From: Anarhynchus alexandrinus
Taxonomy: Eukaryota; Chordata; Aves; Charadriiformes; Charadriidae
Length of the DNA stretch: 64,000 nucleotides
Reading direction: 5' to 3'
NCBI GenBank assembly: GCA_008711295.1
Contig: VUYV01000148.1
Coordinates: forward strand, 1,528,384-1,592,383
The notes beneath the pieces were generated by a model. It saw only the letters and a list, made by a program, of their open reading frames with translations, searched no databases and was not told the DNA's origin. Below are positions 21,824 to 34,204 of this stretch, piece by piece. The stretch's first letter is position 1. Each line of letters begins with the position of its first letter. The position numbers and the translations under genes were made by a program.

Positions 21824-24800
21824 TCAGGTGGCCACAGGAGTGGCCAGTGGCTCCTCAGTGGGGCCGTGGGTCGAATCAGCACTGCTGCTGGTCACGTTCT
21901 CGTATTTTGGCTCTTCCTCTGGGACAGCCTGTCCCTTTGTTTCAAGGCTGAGGGTGAATTCAGAGCTTTTGCCCCTCTCCGTGGCACCTACAGCATCGAC
22001 AGCCCCATCCTGGGCCCCGGTGTTTTTCGTTGAGGGAAATGCAAGAAGGAAGGACCGTCTCTTCCCAGGCAGATGCTGGTTCTTGCCAGGGGATGGCTCA
22101 GCGGGAGCCCCTGTGACACTCTCCCTCTGCTTGCAGCTATTCACCGAGTCTCTGCACTGCGCCAGGGCCCGGCGGGGCGGTTTCTGGATGGCCTCGACAC
22201 TCCTCTTCACCTTGGGCTCCTCCTTTGCAGCCCACTTGCCCTTCTGCAAGCTGCCCAGCCGCTTGAGCATGGCCTGGACCGGTCCCTCGCCGCCCCCGTC
22301 TGCCTTGGGGTCCTGCCCGGCCGTTCCCACCATCATGTAGATGGTGGTGACGTTGGGCTCCTTCCCCTTCGCCTCCCAGCTGCTGGATTTTGCAGCCGCT
22401 TCAAGAGCCTCCACTCTCTGGGCCACGTGCCTGGTGCCAGAGACAACCCGACGGCGTCCCCCTGGGGTGGCTCGGGGTGATGGCCGGTGGCTTTCCTCCC
22501 CTTTGCTGAGGGGCTCAGGGCTCTCGTAGCAATCGCTGGCTGGTCGTTCAGCGGGTGGCTCAGCTGCTGTGTCCCCCAGTGGTGGGGACAGCTTAGATGG
22601 GCCCCACGGGGTCTTGGGCTTCCGCCCAGGGCTGGGAGTCTCCGCTGCCCCAAATTTCGTCCCTTCGGCAAAGGACACGGAGGGCCGCTTGGCCTTGGCG
22701 ATGCTGGAGGTGCGAGGGATGGCAAAGGGCTGCGAGACGTCCTCGGAGTCGAAGGCAGACGGGTCTGGGAGCACCTCACTGGGGGGGGACACCCCATCCT
22801 GCAGCTCAGCCCCCCCCAGCAATGGGATGCCTGCGGGAGAAGGGGACAAGATTTAGGGCTGCCAGAGCTAACCCCTGGCCCAGGGACACACTCAGGGACA
22901 TTGGGACAGGGGCTGATGCAACAGGATTGTCCCTGGGACTGTTTCCCTGGGAGGAGGTTGTGAAATGGGGCTGCCCACACCGGGAACGTCCCATCACATG
23001 AGGCCAAGCACGGCCCCAGTGTGTCCTTGTGGACAGGAAAATGCGAGTATAAAAATAAATGCTGCCTGTGCCCAGCACCCGTCCCTGGGACACCCAAGGT
23101 TGGTAATGGGGCAGGGTTGACCCCGGGCAGCCCAGAAGGGCTGTGGGTGGCTGGGGAGAGGAGGAACAGTCATGGACGTCACCTTCTCTGGGAGGGACGG
23201 AGTACTCGGGTCCCTCGTTGTCGGTGTCGAAGGAGGAGAAGGAGCTGTCTGAAACCCACGCAGCTGACGGCGGCTCAATGAAGCTGGGGTTGAAGGGGAT
23301 TTCCGTGTCGTGGTGGGAAACTGGGGAGGAGAAGACACCCAGCTGTGCTCGGCACCCCAGGGTGCTTGGGGCTGGGGTGGGAGCGCAATGCCTGTCCCGA
23401 CCCATGCAGTGGGGCAAGGGGGGTTGCAAGCTCCCCCCCCTAAATGGTGGTGATGCAGAAAGGGTGGGGATGACACCCTGGAAGGGCTGTCGGCAGCTCT
23501 GCTTATTTTACCTGTGACTTTGGGAAGTTTGTAGCCGCCCAGGGAAAAACAAGGCATCATAGCGCTGAGGTTCGCCAGCACCCCCCGCACGTGGTGCTTC
23601 ATCCGGGCCACCACATCATCGTCCGGCACAGCCGCCCTGCACAGCAGAGAAGGACATCAAGTGACATGGGAGACAAGGTTTTGCATCGAAGGTTGAAAAA
23701 TACAAAAAAATACCTGTCTCTAGCATCTGCTGGGCCGGCTCCGCAGCAACAGCAGGCGACGCAGAGCAGCATCAGCAGGAGAGGGACAAGGATGGCGGCT
23801 GCAAGAGCCCCGTGGTCCTTAAAACCTGTGTGGAGAAGATGGGTTGAGTCCAGCATGTCNATCATCGTCCGGCACAGCCGCCCTGCACAGCAGAGGACAT
23901 CAAGTGACATGGGAGACAAGGTTTTGCATCGAAGGTTGAAAATTACAAAAAAATACCTGTCTCTAGCATCTGCTGGGCCGGCTCCGCAGCAACAGCAGGC
24001 GACGCAGAGCAGCATCAGCAGGAGAGGGACAAGGATGGCGGCTGCAAGAGCCCCGTGGTCCTTAAAACCTGTGTGGAGAAGATGGGTTGAGTCCAGCATG
24101 TCCCGTGGCGGCCAAGCCCATAGAGCTGCCCCGCACAGAGAGCGCAGGAGCTGGCAACTCGTGGTGGGGCCAGGAAGCATCAGGTGGGACTGGGCTGCAT
24201 TGCACCCTCCCGGCACCTTCACCAGTGAGGATGTTCCCATCCCTTGCCCAGTGCCCAGGAGTAAATTTGAAGTTGCTCTTACTCAACACACAGTCACCCC
24301 GCACAGGGTGGCAGGTCCCCCGGGAGCACTGGCAGGGCGAGGAACAGTTCACTCCAAAATACCCCTCCAGACAGGTGTCGTTGCAGCTGGAAGAGAGCGG
24401 AAAGGAGGGAAATGCCTGCGGGGAGAGCGGGGCCCCAGCCGTGCCCTGCTCCCCGCCTTACCTGGCTCCCCAGTATCCCGCCTGGCAGATGCAAGCTCCC
24501 GACACAGGATCGCAGCTCCCCACAACGCACTCGGGGCAGAGGAGCTGGCATCCATCGCCAAAGGTGCCAGCGGGGCAGGAGCTGTTGCAGCTGCCAAGAC
24601 AGAGAGTGAAGCATCAGCCTCCTGCGCCCCAGAGCAGGGACCCCCCGCAAGGACCGGTGGCCTGATCCTGAGTGTACCTGGGTCCTGTCCAGCCGGGCTC
24701 ACAGTGCGGGCAGGACCCCGTCTCTGGGTCGCAGACCTCCCCGCGCCGGCAGCGGGGACACAGATGGAGGCAGTCCTCGCCGTAGAAGCCGGGGGCGCAG

Positions 24801-27279
24801 GGCTCCTTGCAGAGGGTCCCGTTCCAGCCCGGCTGGCAAGCCAGGCAGAAGCCGTCCACGGGTGAGCAGGGCTGGCTGCGCTTGCAGCTCCCGCAGCTGC
24901 ATGGGCAGAGGGGCAGTGAGGCCTCGATGCCCACCCCCGACTCCTCCGAAATGCAGGTTTCGCCCCACACTGGCACTGAGCATCAGTTTGGACCACGTGG
25001 AAATACCCTGTAGCGCCTAACGCTCTGTAGTAGCAAGAGGGCAGGACGCAAGCAGGGAGAGATGCTGCTTTATCACCCTGGGGAGTGGGACCAAGGATGA
25101 CCAGATTTTGGGATGACATCAATGCTTTCTGCTGGCATTAGTGAGATGTTTCTTTTGGGGCAACACTGATGCTCAACAAGGAATGGGGCAACAGGGATGC
25201 TCAAACCTGCTGGGATGTGTCTCCTTGCCCAGCCAAAGGGACAGACACGACCGTGATGACTTCCTCCCCCAAGATCTGGCTGCAACCCTTGGGTACCCCC
25301 TGGATCCCCCCTCTGCTGTCCCCAGCTCACCTGTGCACACATTGAGACCCGTATTTCCCCGCTGGACAGGGGTCCCGGCAGCTCCTGCCCTGGTAGCCGG
25401 GGCTGCAGCTGCAGTGACCGCTGAGGGGGTTGCAGGAGCCATGCAAGCAGTCGCAGCGCCGCTGGCACGCCGGTCCCCAAAACCCAGCCTTGCATTCGCA
25501 CTTGCCCGTCTCCTGGGCACAGGGTGAGAGGTTGCAGGAGCATTTGAAGCTGCACCTCCTGCCCCACCAGCCTGGCAGGCAGCGACAGTGGCCGGTGAGG
25601 GGGTCACAGTGAGAGCTGGCGGGGTTGCATTGACATTGCTTTTTGCAGGTGGGTGCCCACCAGCCTGGCTCGCAGCGGCAGGCGCCAGTGAGAGGGTCGC
25701 AGCGGCCATGGGGGCCACACTGGCAGGGGAACTGGCAGAGCTCTCCCCAGTGGTTGGGGTCACAGGTGCAGTGCCCGCTCGCCGGGTCGCAGCGCCCGTT
25801 GGGGTGACATGGGCATCTCCGCTTGCAGTCAGGACCCCAGTACTGCTCGGGGCAGCCTGCGAAGGCAAGGAGACGGTGAGGATGGGGGGGTGATGGGGAA
25901 GCCTGGCAGCCCCCCGAGCATCCAGGCTGGCAAAAGGGATGTGGAGAGCGGAGCCCTGGGGAAATACTCACGGGAACTGCAGTCTGCTCCGAAGAAGCCG
26001 GGTTTGCAGAGGCAAACCCCGGGTTTCACACAGACCTCATCTGCCCCACAGGCATCCTCTCCCTCGCAGAGAGCTGTCAGCAGCAGGGTGGGCACATCAG
26101 CGCACAATGGGCCCCCCCGGGCTCACACCCCACTGCCAGACCACCCGCCACCTGCCACCTCCCACCGAGGCAGCCTTCCCAGGGAAACCACCATCCCGCT
26201 TCCCGCTCCATCCCTCCAGCCAAGCCGCAGCACCATTAGCAGCTTGCTCAGTGGGAGTTTTGGGGTCCCTACAGTGCAGCACCCCACCGCCACCGCTCGA
26301 GGAGAGCTGTAGGGCTTCTCCCCAACACCCAGCACCGTGGAGGAGCCACCCAACCGACTGCAGGGACCGAGCTTTGGGGTTCATCGCCGTCCATCACTCA
26401 CCGGCTGTGCACTCCCCCCCTTCCTGCTTCCAGCCGGGGCAGCACGCTGGGCCAGTGGGCAGCCTGTGGGAGAGATGCAGGGGCCATCAGCCAGGGCAGG
26501 GTGGTGCTGGGGCCGGTGCGGCTTTGCAGCTTCGGCTAAGGCAAAGCGAATGCAGGCACTTGCCCCGGCTGGACCCGGTGGGTGGGGAAGCAGCGTGGCC
26601 CCCGGGGGCATCGCTGCGGAAGGAAGCCAGCAAAATAGAAGGAAATTTAAGAGGCTGCAGCCTGAGCGGGCGGTGGGGCTGGGCAGTGGGGTAAACCGAC
26701 CTGGCTTTGCTGCTACGGAGCTTGTGATGGGTCCCCGACTCTCTGGGAGCGGCTCAAAGCTTTGCCAGCGACCCAGAGCAAAGGCACCAAAGCGAAGGCA
26801 ACGGAAGGCACTGCCATCGATGGCAAGACCAACAGGAGAGGCTATGTAGCAGCAAAGAGGAGGGGATGTCAGCTCCAAAAGCCTTTTGGGGTTTGCTACG
26901 CCTTTGTTTCCCACCTGGTGCACGATGGAAGTTTTGCCAATGCTCCTGCAATCCCCCCCCATTGCCCTGCACGCTGGGGGTGCGTGAGAAATAAGCCCTG
27001 GAGAAGGGGTCTGGGTGCCCTAAATGCCCATACATGCCACAACCATGGTTGCCAGCATCACCCCAGTCTCTGCACCAACTCAATGCCAGGCTGCAGATCC
27101 TCATCCATGGAAGGACAGATGGACGATGACCCCCTGGGGCTGCTGAGATGGTGGGGCACAAGCAGGGACCCCCGTGGCACCTACCTGCAGACATTCCTGC
27201 CGTCGGGGTCAAGCTCCTGGGCAGAGCTCTGCACCCACAGCCACAGCTGGAGGCAGAGGATGGGCCGGGCGCTCCCCAT
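21824..27279 (-). CDS. SCARF1: SCARF1, scavenger receptor class F member 1 (SREC-I), complete
   Basis: SCARF1 is an endothelial type I receptor that takes up modified LDL and apoptotic debris. Eleven coding exons: 27185-27279, 26402-26463, 25972-26073, 25331-25856, 24678-24896, 24462-24590, 24283-24386, 23957-24068, 23512-23636, 23183-23320, 21824-22830. They total 2619 nt, closing in frame for 872 aa (human is about 830). The signal peptide starts MGSARPILCLQLWLW. Cys-rich EGF-like repeats follow, for example CHPNGRCDPASGHCTC. The transmembrane helix is at about residues 419-440 and ends in a CVACCCC cluster, a possible palmitoylation site. A long Ser/Pro-rich tail keeps FAIPRTSSIAKAKRPSVSF and a KYENV motif near the C-terminus. 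The ATG chosen is the one giving a signal peptide; a longer upstream frame is not used. A second copy of the transmembrane exon (23714-23825) is treated as an assembly duplicate. Confidence 0.93.
23615..24103 (-). repeat. SCARF1: Tandem duplication of the SCARF1 transmembrane-exon region around a single N
   Basis: Copy A (23615-23859) and copy B (23861-24103) are nearly identical and separated by one N at 23860. Visible differences are a 3-base indel after GCAGAG and changes in an A-run. Each carries a 112-nt transmembrane exon (23714-23825 and 23957-24068) plus the first bases of the next exon. Including both exons would shift the frame, since 112 is not a multiple of 3. Using one closes the 872-aa frame. 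A false haplotype or contig-end duplication is the simplest reading. Confidence 0.9.
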
Positions 27280-28174
27280 CCTGGCGGAGCACGAGGGCCC
27301 AAGTCCCAGCGGCTCCTCAGCCCCGTGCTGGTGTCCGTCTGTCCAGTCCGTCCCGTCCCGTCCCTCCTGTGGTGCAGCCTCTTCCTCCCGCCAGCCTTGG
27401 GTTTCTTCCTGAGGAAACGTGGGAGGAGGCGCCCCGATCCAGACGTCATGGGTGCGGCGGAGAGGGGGGAGGCAGGGAATGCTCTCGCACGGGCTATTTT
27501 TGGCCCTTACTACCACCTTAGCAGCAGAAATGGGTGTCCAGGGGCTCAGCGCAGCCACGCAGGGGCTTGTGCTTGCCTGAACATCTCACCTGCGGTCATC
27601 CCGCTCGCCTTGCGCCATCTTCCATCACCCTCAAAGCTGTTTTACCCAACGTACCCACAACACACAACACTACCTCCCCCTGCCCCAACCCCTGTGTGCT
27701 GCCCTGTGGCGCTGCCGACCCCTGGCAGGGGCTGAGAGGTGGGGTCCCCCCATTCCCCATGAGGACATGGCCTTCCCCAGGCTGGCCTTTGAACCGCTGC
27801 TGGCTGCCTTCCCACCTCGCCGTCTCCCCAGGAGCTTTGTGTCAGCAGATGCACAGGAAACACCTTTTTCCTACCCAAGGTCGGCTCAGCCCGGGGGGAG
27901 CCCCGGGCTGGAAGTGTGCTGCTCCCCCCGCCAGGCAGGACTTAACTCCATCACAGCCAGCACTGCAGCTCCTGTAGCCCCGTTCCCCATCATCGCTGAC
28001 CCCCGAAAAGGGGTCTGGCAGAGCACAGCCGGCCACAGCCCTTTGCATCAACGCACGAAAAGCAAGGGCTGTGCTGGAGAACTGTGACCAAAGCCCAGCG
28101 GCATCGCCCAGCCCTTCCCAAGCAAGGAGAGAGCAGAGGCTGCGGTGGGTACCTTGGAGGAGAAACGAGACTGA
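27280..28174. other. SCARF1 upstream / RILP downstream spacer
   Basis: The SCARF1 5' UTR and promoter should lie just above 27279, with RILP terminating near 28.15 kb, so the spacer is under 0.9 kb. A near-CArG/MEF2 element CTATTTTTGG lies at 27494-27503, about 220 bp upstream of the SCARF1 ATG. No other coding exon is recognised. Confidence 0.5.
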
Positions 28175-28180
28175 TTTATT
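28175..28180 (-). terminator. RILP: Probable RILP poly(A) signal AATAAA
   Basis: TTTATT on the plus strand reads AATAAA on the minus strand, 784 bp beyond the RILP stop. It is the only canonical hexamer I noted in the downstream region, so the RILP 3' UTR would span about 28155-28963. Confidence 0.6.
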
Positions 28181-28963
28181 TCCGACTCCAGTTCTAGAGC
28201 TAGAAAGTACCTGAGCCGAGGGGACCGACTCGCCCCCATGAACATGAGGATTGTTCCAGTCTTCCAGTTCCCAGTAGTAGCAGGAAGAGGTCCCAGTACA
28301 AAACCAATTCACCCCACGCCTGAACAGTGCAGGAGTGGCACTGGTGGTGCTGATCCCGACTGCTCCCAGACATGGGAGCACCCGGACACCCGGTGCAGCG
28401 TGCTCAGCCCCTCCCAGCCGTGCGGTGACCCCAGGACAGTGCCCGGCCGGCTGGCCCAGGCACCCCAACTCGACCTTCACATTGCAGGGATGGGGAGAGG
28501 TACGAACAGAAAGGGGTGAAGCAAAATACCCCCACAGGGCAGGATCCAGTGATGGGATTCTGGGCTGCAAGTAGAGGTGTTTGGCATAAAGAGCCCCTTT
28601 GGGGTGCGGCAGTGGGAAATGGGTGCAGACCCCCACCACGCCGAGCTGCAAGCACAAAGAAGTGGGGAGCGTGGCTGTGCAGGACCCCTGTAGCAAAGCC
28701 GTGGGCACAAGCAGGTGTGGACACAATGGAAGGGTGGCTGATGGGCAGAGGTGCCCGGAGGTGCTGAGCTGTCCCGTGCCAGGCGGGCACCCCACAGCCG
28801 AACATCCCAGCGGATTTGGAGGAAGGCTGCCCATGCTGCGACTTCACTGTCACCGTGGCATGGGGAACCAGCCAGGGCTGCTGTGCCGCTCTTGAAGATG
28901 CCTGGAGAAGAGGAGCCAGGAAGCACTGCTGCGAGGACAGATCCAGCTCCCGATCAGGTGGGG

Positions 28964-31900
28964 TCAGAGGGGCGGCATGGCTCTGTCGGGGGAGCTGGCC
29001 ACCGGCTCACTCTCTCCCTCCGGCTCCAGCCACGGGTCCAGCGAGTCGATGATTTCCCAGGCTCCGGAGCAGGTGGATGCGGGGGGGTCTTTGCTGCTGC
29101 CCTGATACCACAGCCCAAAACTGCAGAGAGAGCAGATAACGGCTGTGGGGGAGAAGAGCCTTCCCAGGGAAGGAGCCGGATCCCAACCTCCCTCTGTTTG
29201 GTGGTGGTGGTGGCAAGATGCAGCCTGACCGTGAGCCCCTGGGAGCATGCAGCACCCCAGGGGCAGCAGCAAGGCTTGCCCTGCACCTGCAGATCCCCCC
29301 TGAACCAAGGGACCCCCCTGCATCAGCATCCCCGCCAGCCCCGCGCCAGGCAGCCCGGCTCCATCCCCGTCATACCCTGCAGGGCAGGCACCAAGCCCAG
29401 CGGGCACCGGCGCCACAGCCGAGCCCCAAACCTCCTCTCTGCCGGCAGAGCCACCCCATCCCCAGCAGCACTGGAGCATGGGAGCAAACTTACAAGCTCC
29501 TAATTTTGGATTCGGGAGGCTGAGCATCCACGCAGTCTGCGCCACGAGCTGGGTGCCAGGAGCCCTCGTCTTCATCGCTGCAGCACAAAGGAGTGAGGGG
29601 AAAACCTGCGCTGAGTCACGGGCTCGCCACCAGCGAGTGCCACGGCCACCCTGGGACTCCCTGCCGAGCCCAGCAGCATCCCCACAGAGCCACATGTGTG
29701 GAGGCGGCTGCAGAGCCAGCGGCACACAGACCAGAGCTGCTATCCCCACAAACCACCAGTGGGCTATGACCTGCCACAAAACCACAGCCAGCTGTGGGGA
29801 TGCTTGTGTCCCAGAGGCAGCTGCGTTTCATGGCAAGCCCAGCCCTGGCTCGGTGGTCTCAAGCCACATGGCTCTTCAGACACTGGCTTCAAACCCCCGG
29901 CGCTTGGCCAGCAGACGGTGCATCCCTGGTTGCCGCAGCAGTAACGTCTTTAGGCATCTCCCCCTACTCAGCAAGCGCATGCTTCTCCGGGGGGACAGAC
30001 TGACAATTAGCACCACCATCCAGGCCTCGCAGGGAAGCAGGGTGACACACGAGAGGTGACCGCAGGGCAGCATTCATACGGCAGCGGCTATCCTTACCAG
30101 GCAGGGAGGTGAGCAGGCAGGACCCAACACCCCCAGACTCCCCCCCACTGCCAGCAGAGACCCCGATGCAAGCACGCAGCAGGTTTCAGCAGCACAGAAG
30201 AACTCAGCCCCCTTCAGACCTTTATTAAAGCCCCTAAAAGCCAGTGAGATCCAGCTCCCCCCATGCCACACAGCAGCTTTAGCGCAGGCTTCGATCCCTG
30301 CCGCCGGCAGACACGCAGAGCCACCGCTGGTGCCCGGCAGGGTCCTGCCCTCCCCATCGTGAGAAGTCTGTTGGAGCCAACGCTGCCCACGAACATCTTG
30401 CAGAGCCTCCAGGGAACATCTCTACTGTCATCTTCAAAGGCTCTCCGTTGGACCGCCTCCAACAGTACAGCGCAGGGACCAGCCTGCCTCATCCGGTGGT
30501 CCCAGTGCCACCACCACCTCGCCTCTCTTTTCCCACATCCACGCAGGGACGAGTGGCATTTGGCCAGGCTGTGTGTGACTGGTGACAGGGACACGCGAGC
30601 GGCAGCAGAGAAGAGCCCAGCCCCTGCGGCGCTCCCAGGGCTAAGCCAGAGCAAGACATCCACTGCTGACAATAAACCTTTGATCTCTGGAAGGAGGCAG
30701 GGAGGAGAGCAGCTCTTGGCCTGGGGGAGTTCCCTTCCAGGGCGTCACACCACACGGAAACACCAGGGCCACCAGCCGGCATCCACCCTGCATGGGAGGC
30801 TCCCCGTCCTCCCTCCTGGTGAGCAGGACTCACCTGCTTGCCGACTCCTCCACCGTTCCCAGCATTTTTGCTCTGATTTTTTTTCTTTGTCTTTTGATAG
30901 TTGACTTCATCGCATCCAAGAAGAAGCTGGGAACTCTCTCTTCGTTCAGCAGCTCCCTGGCAAAAAGCAGCCAGCTGGTTAACCCCGAGCCTGGCAAAGA
31001 AATCTGCCCCGGCTGCGCCAGGAGCAGCCTCTGATGGGTCACGGGTGGCTGCAGGGACAGGAGAGACCCGGCTCGCTGCCTCACGCCGCCGTGGCAGGAC
31101 TCACCGCTGGTAATAGGCCAACTCCTCCTGCACCAAGAACAGGTTGGTCTTGAGCTCGTTCCGCTCTTGCAGGATCTCCTGCAGCTCTTCCTTGGAGAAG
31201 CAGCAGTGAGAAGGGCTCCTGCCCGCGTCCTGGTGCTGCGGCTCCTCCGTGGGTGACGGTACTCCCTCCTGCAGGGACAGAAAGGGAGTCAGTAGGCAAG
31301 TGGAGACCCCGCAGCCCCCAGTTTTTACAGACAAGGTGTTGCCGGCACCGCAGACACCGCACTGCTCAATTTTCAGCAGCGGGGCTTACTCAAGCGGCCG
31401 TGTCCCGCAGGCAGCCAGCGGGTCCGGGTGTCCCAGGAGCCCCGTGCAGGGACAGGAAGGTCGGGCCGGCGTTAGCGGTGCCCGTCAGCAGCGGGGCCAC
31501 AGGCTTGGACTCACCAGGCTGGGCTTTGGCTGCTGGGTCTCAGAGGTGGCCCTGCTCCTCCTGTTCATTTCCCTCTGGGTTTGCAGCATTGCAGCCTCCA
31601 GGTCCGACTTCTTCTCCAGCGCGCTCTTGAGCTGAGCCTGCACCACAGCCACCTTGTGTCGCAGTTCCTCGTTCATGGCCATGAAGCGATGCAGTTGCTC
31701 CTGCAGCTGGAGGGCCCAGGGCAGCCCAGGGTGAGGCACAGCAGCAGCTCTGGGCCCCCACCCAGAGACATCAGCACCAGGGGAAAGGCATCTGCCCCAG
31801 CAGGCTCACCAGCTGCCGCAACAGCCCCAGGGCGAGGTGACATGAAAGCAGGTCCCCGGGCCCTTCACACACCACACCCGCGAGCTCCCACATGCTCACC

Positions 31901-34204
31901 GCCTCCGTGTCTCGGCTCTTGCAGATGATTTCGTGGGCTTGGGCACGAAGCTCATCCCGCTGCTTGTCCACCACCTCCTTCAGCCGCAGCATCACCTCCC
32001 GCTCCTTCCGCGCTGTGCTATCTGAGCCCAGACACGGGGGGACAGGTGTGAGTGGCCCCTAGGACACAAGGACTCCCCTGACCCCACAACACTATGGGCT
32101 TCCTTGATGCTTCTGCAAAGCTTTGTTCTACCATCGTTTCTGGTAGACAGCAGAGTAGAAACAGAGGAAAGGGGAACTGAGAACTTTAGGCTGTGCCTGA
32201 CGCATCCTTGTGCCGGCAACGGCATCCCACACGCTCTGTCTGCCCCCACCACTCTCCTGGGGGCTTGGGAGGTGCTCTGGGGCTTTGGGGACCCTGTGGC
32301 TTACAGAACAAGACAGTGCTCATGCTCCTTAGTGGGTCAGGTGTCCAGGGCTGGGCAGCACAGAGAACATGTTCAGCCCCGTACCCAGCTGGCTGTCCCC
32401 TATGGGAACACCCCATGGTAGCAGGGGACCCCAAACCCACCGGGACACCCACCTTCCTGGGACTGGCTCTCCGCAAGCTGCCCCAGGAGCTGCCGGTTCT
32501 GCTCCTCCAGGTGGGCCAGGCGGCCATGCAGGGCTCGCTCCCGGCGCTCGGCCTCCCACAGCCTCTGCTCCGGGTCCTGGGGGACGGGGACAGCCGGGTC
32601 AGAGCCATCCCAGGGGGGACAGGGACAGCAGGGTCAGAGCCCAGGGGACAGCAGCAGCCAGGTCAGAGCCACCCCAGGGGGACAGGTATGGCAGGGTTAG
32701 AGCTGTCCCAGAGGGGACAGGGACAGCGGGGTCAGAGCCCAGAGGACAGCAGCAGCCAGGTCAGAGCCACCCCAGGGGGACAGGTATGGCAGGGTTAGAG
32801 CTGTCCCAGAGGGGACAGGGACAGCGGGGTCAGAGCCCAGAGGACAGCAGCAGCCAGGTCAGAGCCACCCCAGGGGGACAGGTATGGCAGGGTTAGAGCT
32901 GTCCCAGAGGGGACAGGGACAGCGGGGTCAGAGCCCAGAGGACAGCAGCAGCCAGGTCAGAGCCACCCCAGGGGGACAGGTATGGCAGGGTTAGAGCTGT
33001 CCCAGAGGGGACAGGGACAGCGGGGTCAGAGCCCAGAGGACAGCAGCAGCCAGGTCAGAGCCACCCCAGGGGGACAGGTATGGCAGGGTTAGAGCTGTCC
33101 CAGAGGGGACAGGGACAGCGGGGTCAGAGCCCAGAGGACAGCAGCAGCCAGGTCAGAGCCACCCCAGGGGGACAGGTATGGCAGGGTTAGAGCTGTCCCA
33201 GAGGGGACAGGGACAGCGGGGTCAGAGCCCAGAGGACAGCAGCAGCCAGGTCAGAGCCACCCCAGGGGGACAGGTATGGCAGGGTTAGAGCTGTCCCAGA
33301 GGGGACAGGGACAGCGGGGTCAGAGCCCAGAGGACAGCAGCAGCCAGGTCAGAGCCACCCCAGGGGGACAGGTATGGCAGGGTTAGAGCTGTCCCAGAGG
33401 GGACAGGGACAGCGGGGTCAGAGCCCAGAGGACAGCAGCAGCCAGGTCAGAGCCACCCCAGGGGGACAGGTATGGCAGGGTTAGAGCTGTCCCAGAGGGG
33501 ACAGGGACAGCGGGGTCAGAGCCCAGAGGACAGCAGCAGCCAGGTCAGAGCCACCCCAGGGGGACAGGTATGGCAGGGTTAGAGCTGTCCCAGAGGGGAC
33601 AGGGACAGCGGGGTCAGAGCCCAGAGGACAGCAGCAGCCAGGTCAGAGCCACCCCAGGGGGACAGGTATGGCAGGGTTAGAGCTGTCCCAGAGGGGACAG
33701 GGACAGCGGGGTCAGAGCCCAGAGGACAGCAGCAGCCAGGTCAGAGCCACCCCAGGGGGACAGGGATGGCGGGGCCAGAGCCACCCCAGGGGACGGCAGC
33801 AGCCGGGTCATAGCCGTCCCAGGGGATGGGGACAGCAGGGTCAATGCTGTCCCCGCAGGGACCCCTGCGAGGACAAGCGCAGGTCAGTGCCACCCCATAG
33901 GCGACCCCTGAAGGAAGAAGGGTCGGAGGAACCCCCCCGCCCCGCTCACCTCCGCCTCCTGCCGCCCGACCGGCGCTGCCGCCGCCTCCCCCTCGGCGCC
34001 CGCCGGGGCCACCAGCGCCTCCAGCAGCTCCAGCAGCCGCACGACGGGCGGCACCAGCCCGGTGACGGCCTCGGGCCCGAAGCGACCGGAGAGGCGGCGC
34101 AGCTCGGCGCCCAGCGCCTCCGCCATGCGGTAGATGTGCGGCGGGGCCAGGCGGCCCGGCGGCGTCCGCCACAGCGGCTCCGCTCCCCGCCGCGCCTCCG
34201 CCAT
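28964..34204 (-). CDS. RILP: RILP, Rab-interacting lysosomal protein, complete
   Basis: RILP is the Rab7-GTP effector that recruits dynein-dynactin and HOPS to late endosomes and lysosomes. Eight coding exons: 33950-34204, 32453-32576, 31900-32021, 31515-31706, 31105-31268, 30834-30956, 29494-29577, 28964-29120. They sum to 1221 nt, in frame, for 406 aa (human 401). The N-terminal RH1 helix keeps RFGPEAVTGLVPPVVRLLELLE. A coiled coil spans exons 2-4 (KEVVDKQRDELRAQ, NEELRHKVAVVQAQL). The RH2/Rab-binding segment at about residues 255-322 includes SKEELQEILQERNELKTN and KRQRKKIRAKMLGT. The tail keeps the family motif ESKIRSFFGLWY. The start codon begins MAEARRGAEP; a longer in-frame extension upstream runs through the promoter and the neighbour's 3' UTR and is rejected. 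Intron 1 is occupied by a minisatellite. Identity is high-confidence. Confidence 0.93.
32586..33845. repeat. 98-bp higher-order minisatellite in RILP intron 1
   Basis: Eleven 98-bp units start at 32681, 32779, 32877, 32975, 33073, 33171, 33269, 33367, 33465, 33563 and 33661. By eye they are identical. Each unit is three related subunits of about 34, 30 and 34 bp (GACAGGTATGGCAGGGTTAG..., GGACAGGGACAGCGGGGTCA..., GACAGCAGCAGCCAGGTCAG...). Diverged versions flank the array at 32586-32680 and 33759-33845. Since 98 is not a multiple of 3, the array is not a coding repeat. It fills most of the 1.37-kb intron. Confidence 0.97.

Noticed and set aside
23714..23825. Second SCARF1 transmembrane exon as a mutually exclusive alternative exon
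   Set aside because: It is nearly identical in exon and flanking intron, and bounded by a single N. Real alternative exons would differ; an assembly duplicate is more likely.
23591..24865. 424-codon plus-strand frame antisense to SCARF1
   Set aside because: It is a shadow of GC-rich EGF exons and crosses the N and the false duplication.
32369..32896. Repetitive plus-strand frame over the minisatellite (also 33668-34309)
   Set aside because: The repeat unit is 98 bp, not a multiple of three, so repeated peptides arise only briefly. It is antisense inside a RILP intron.
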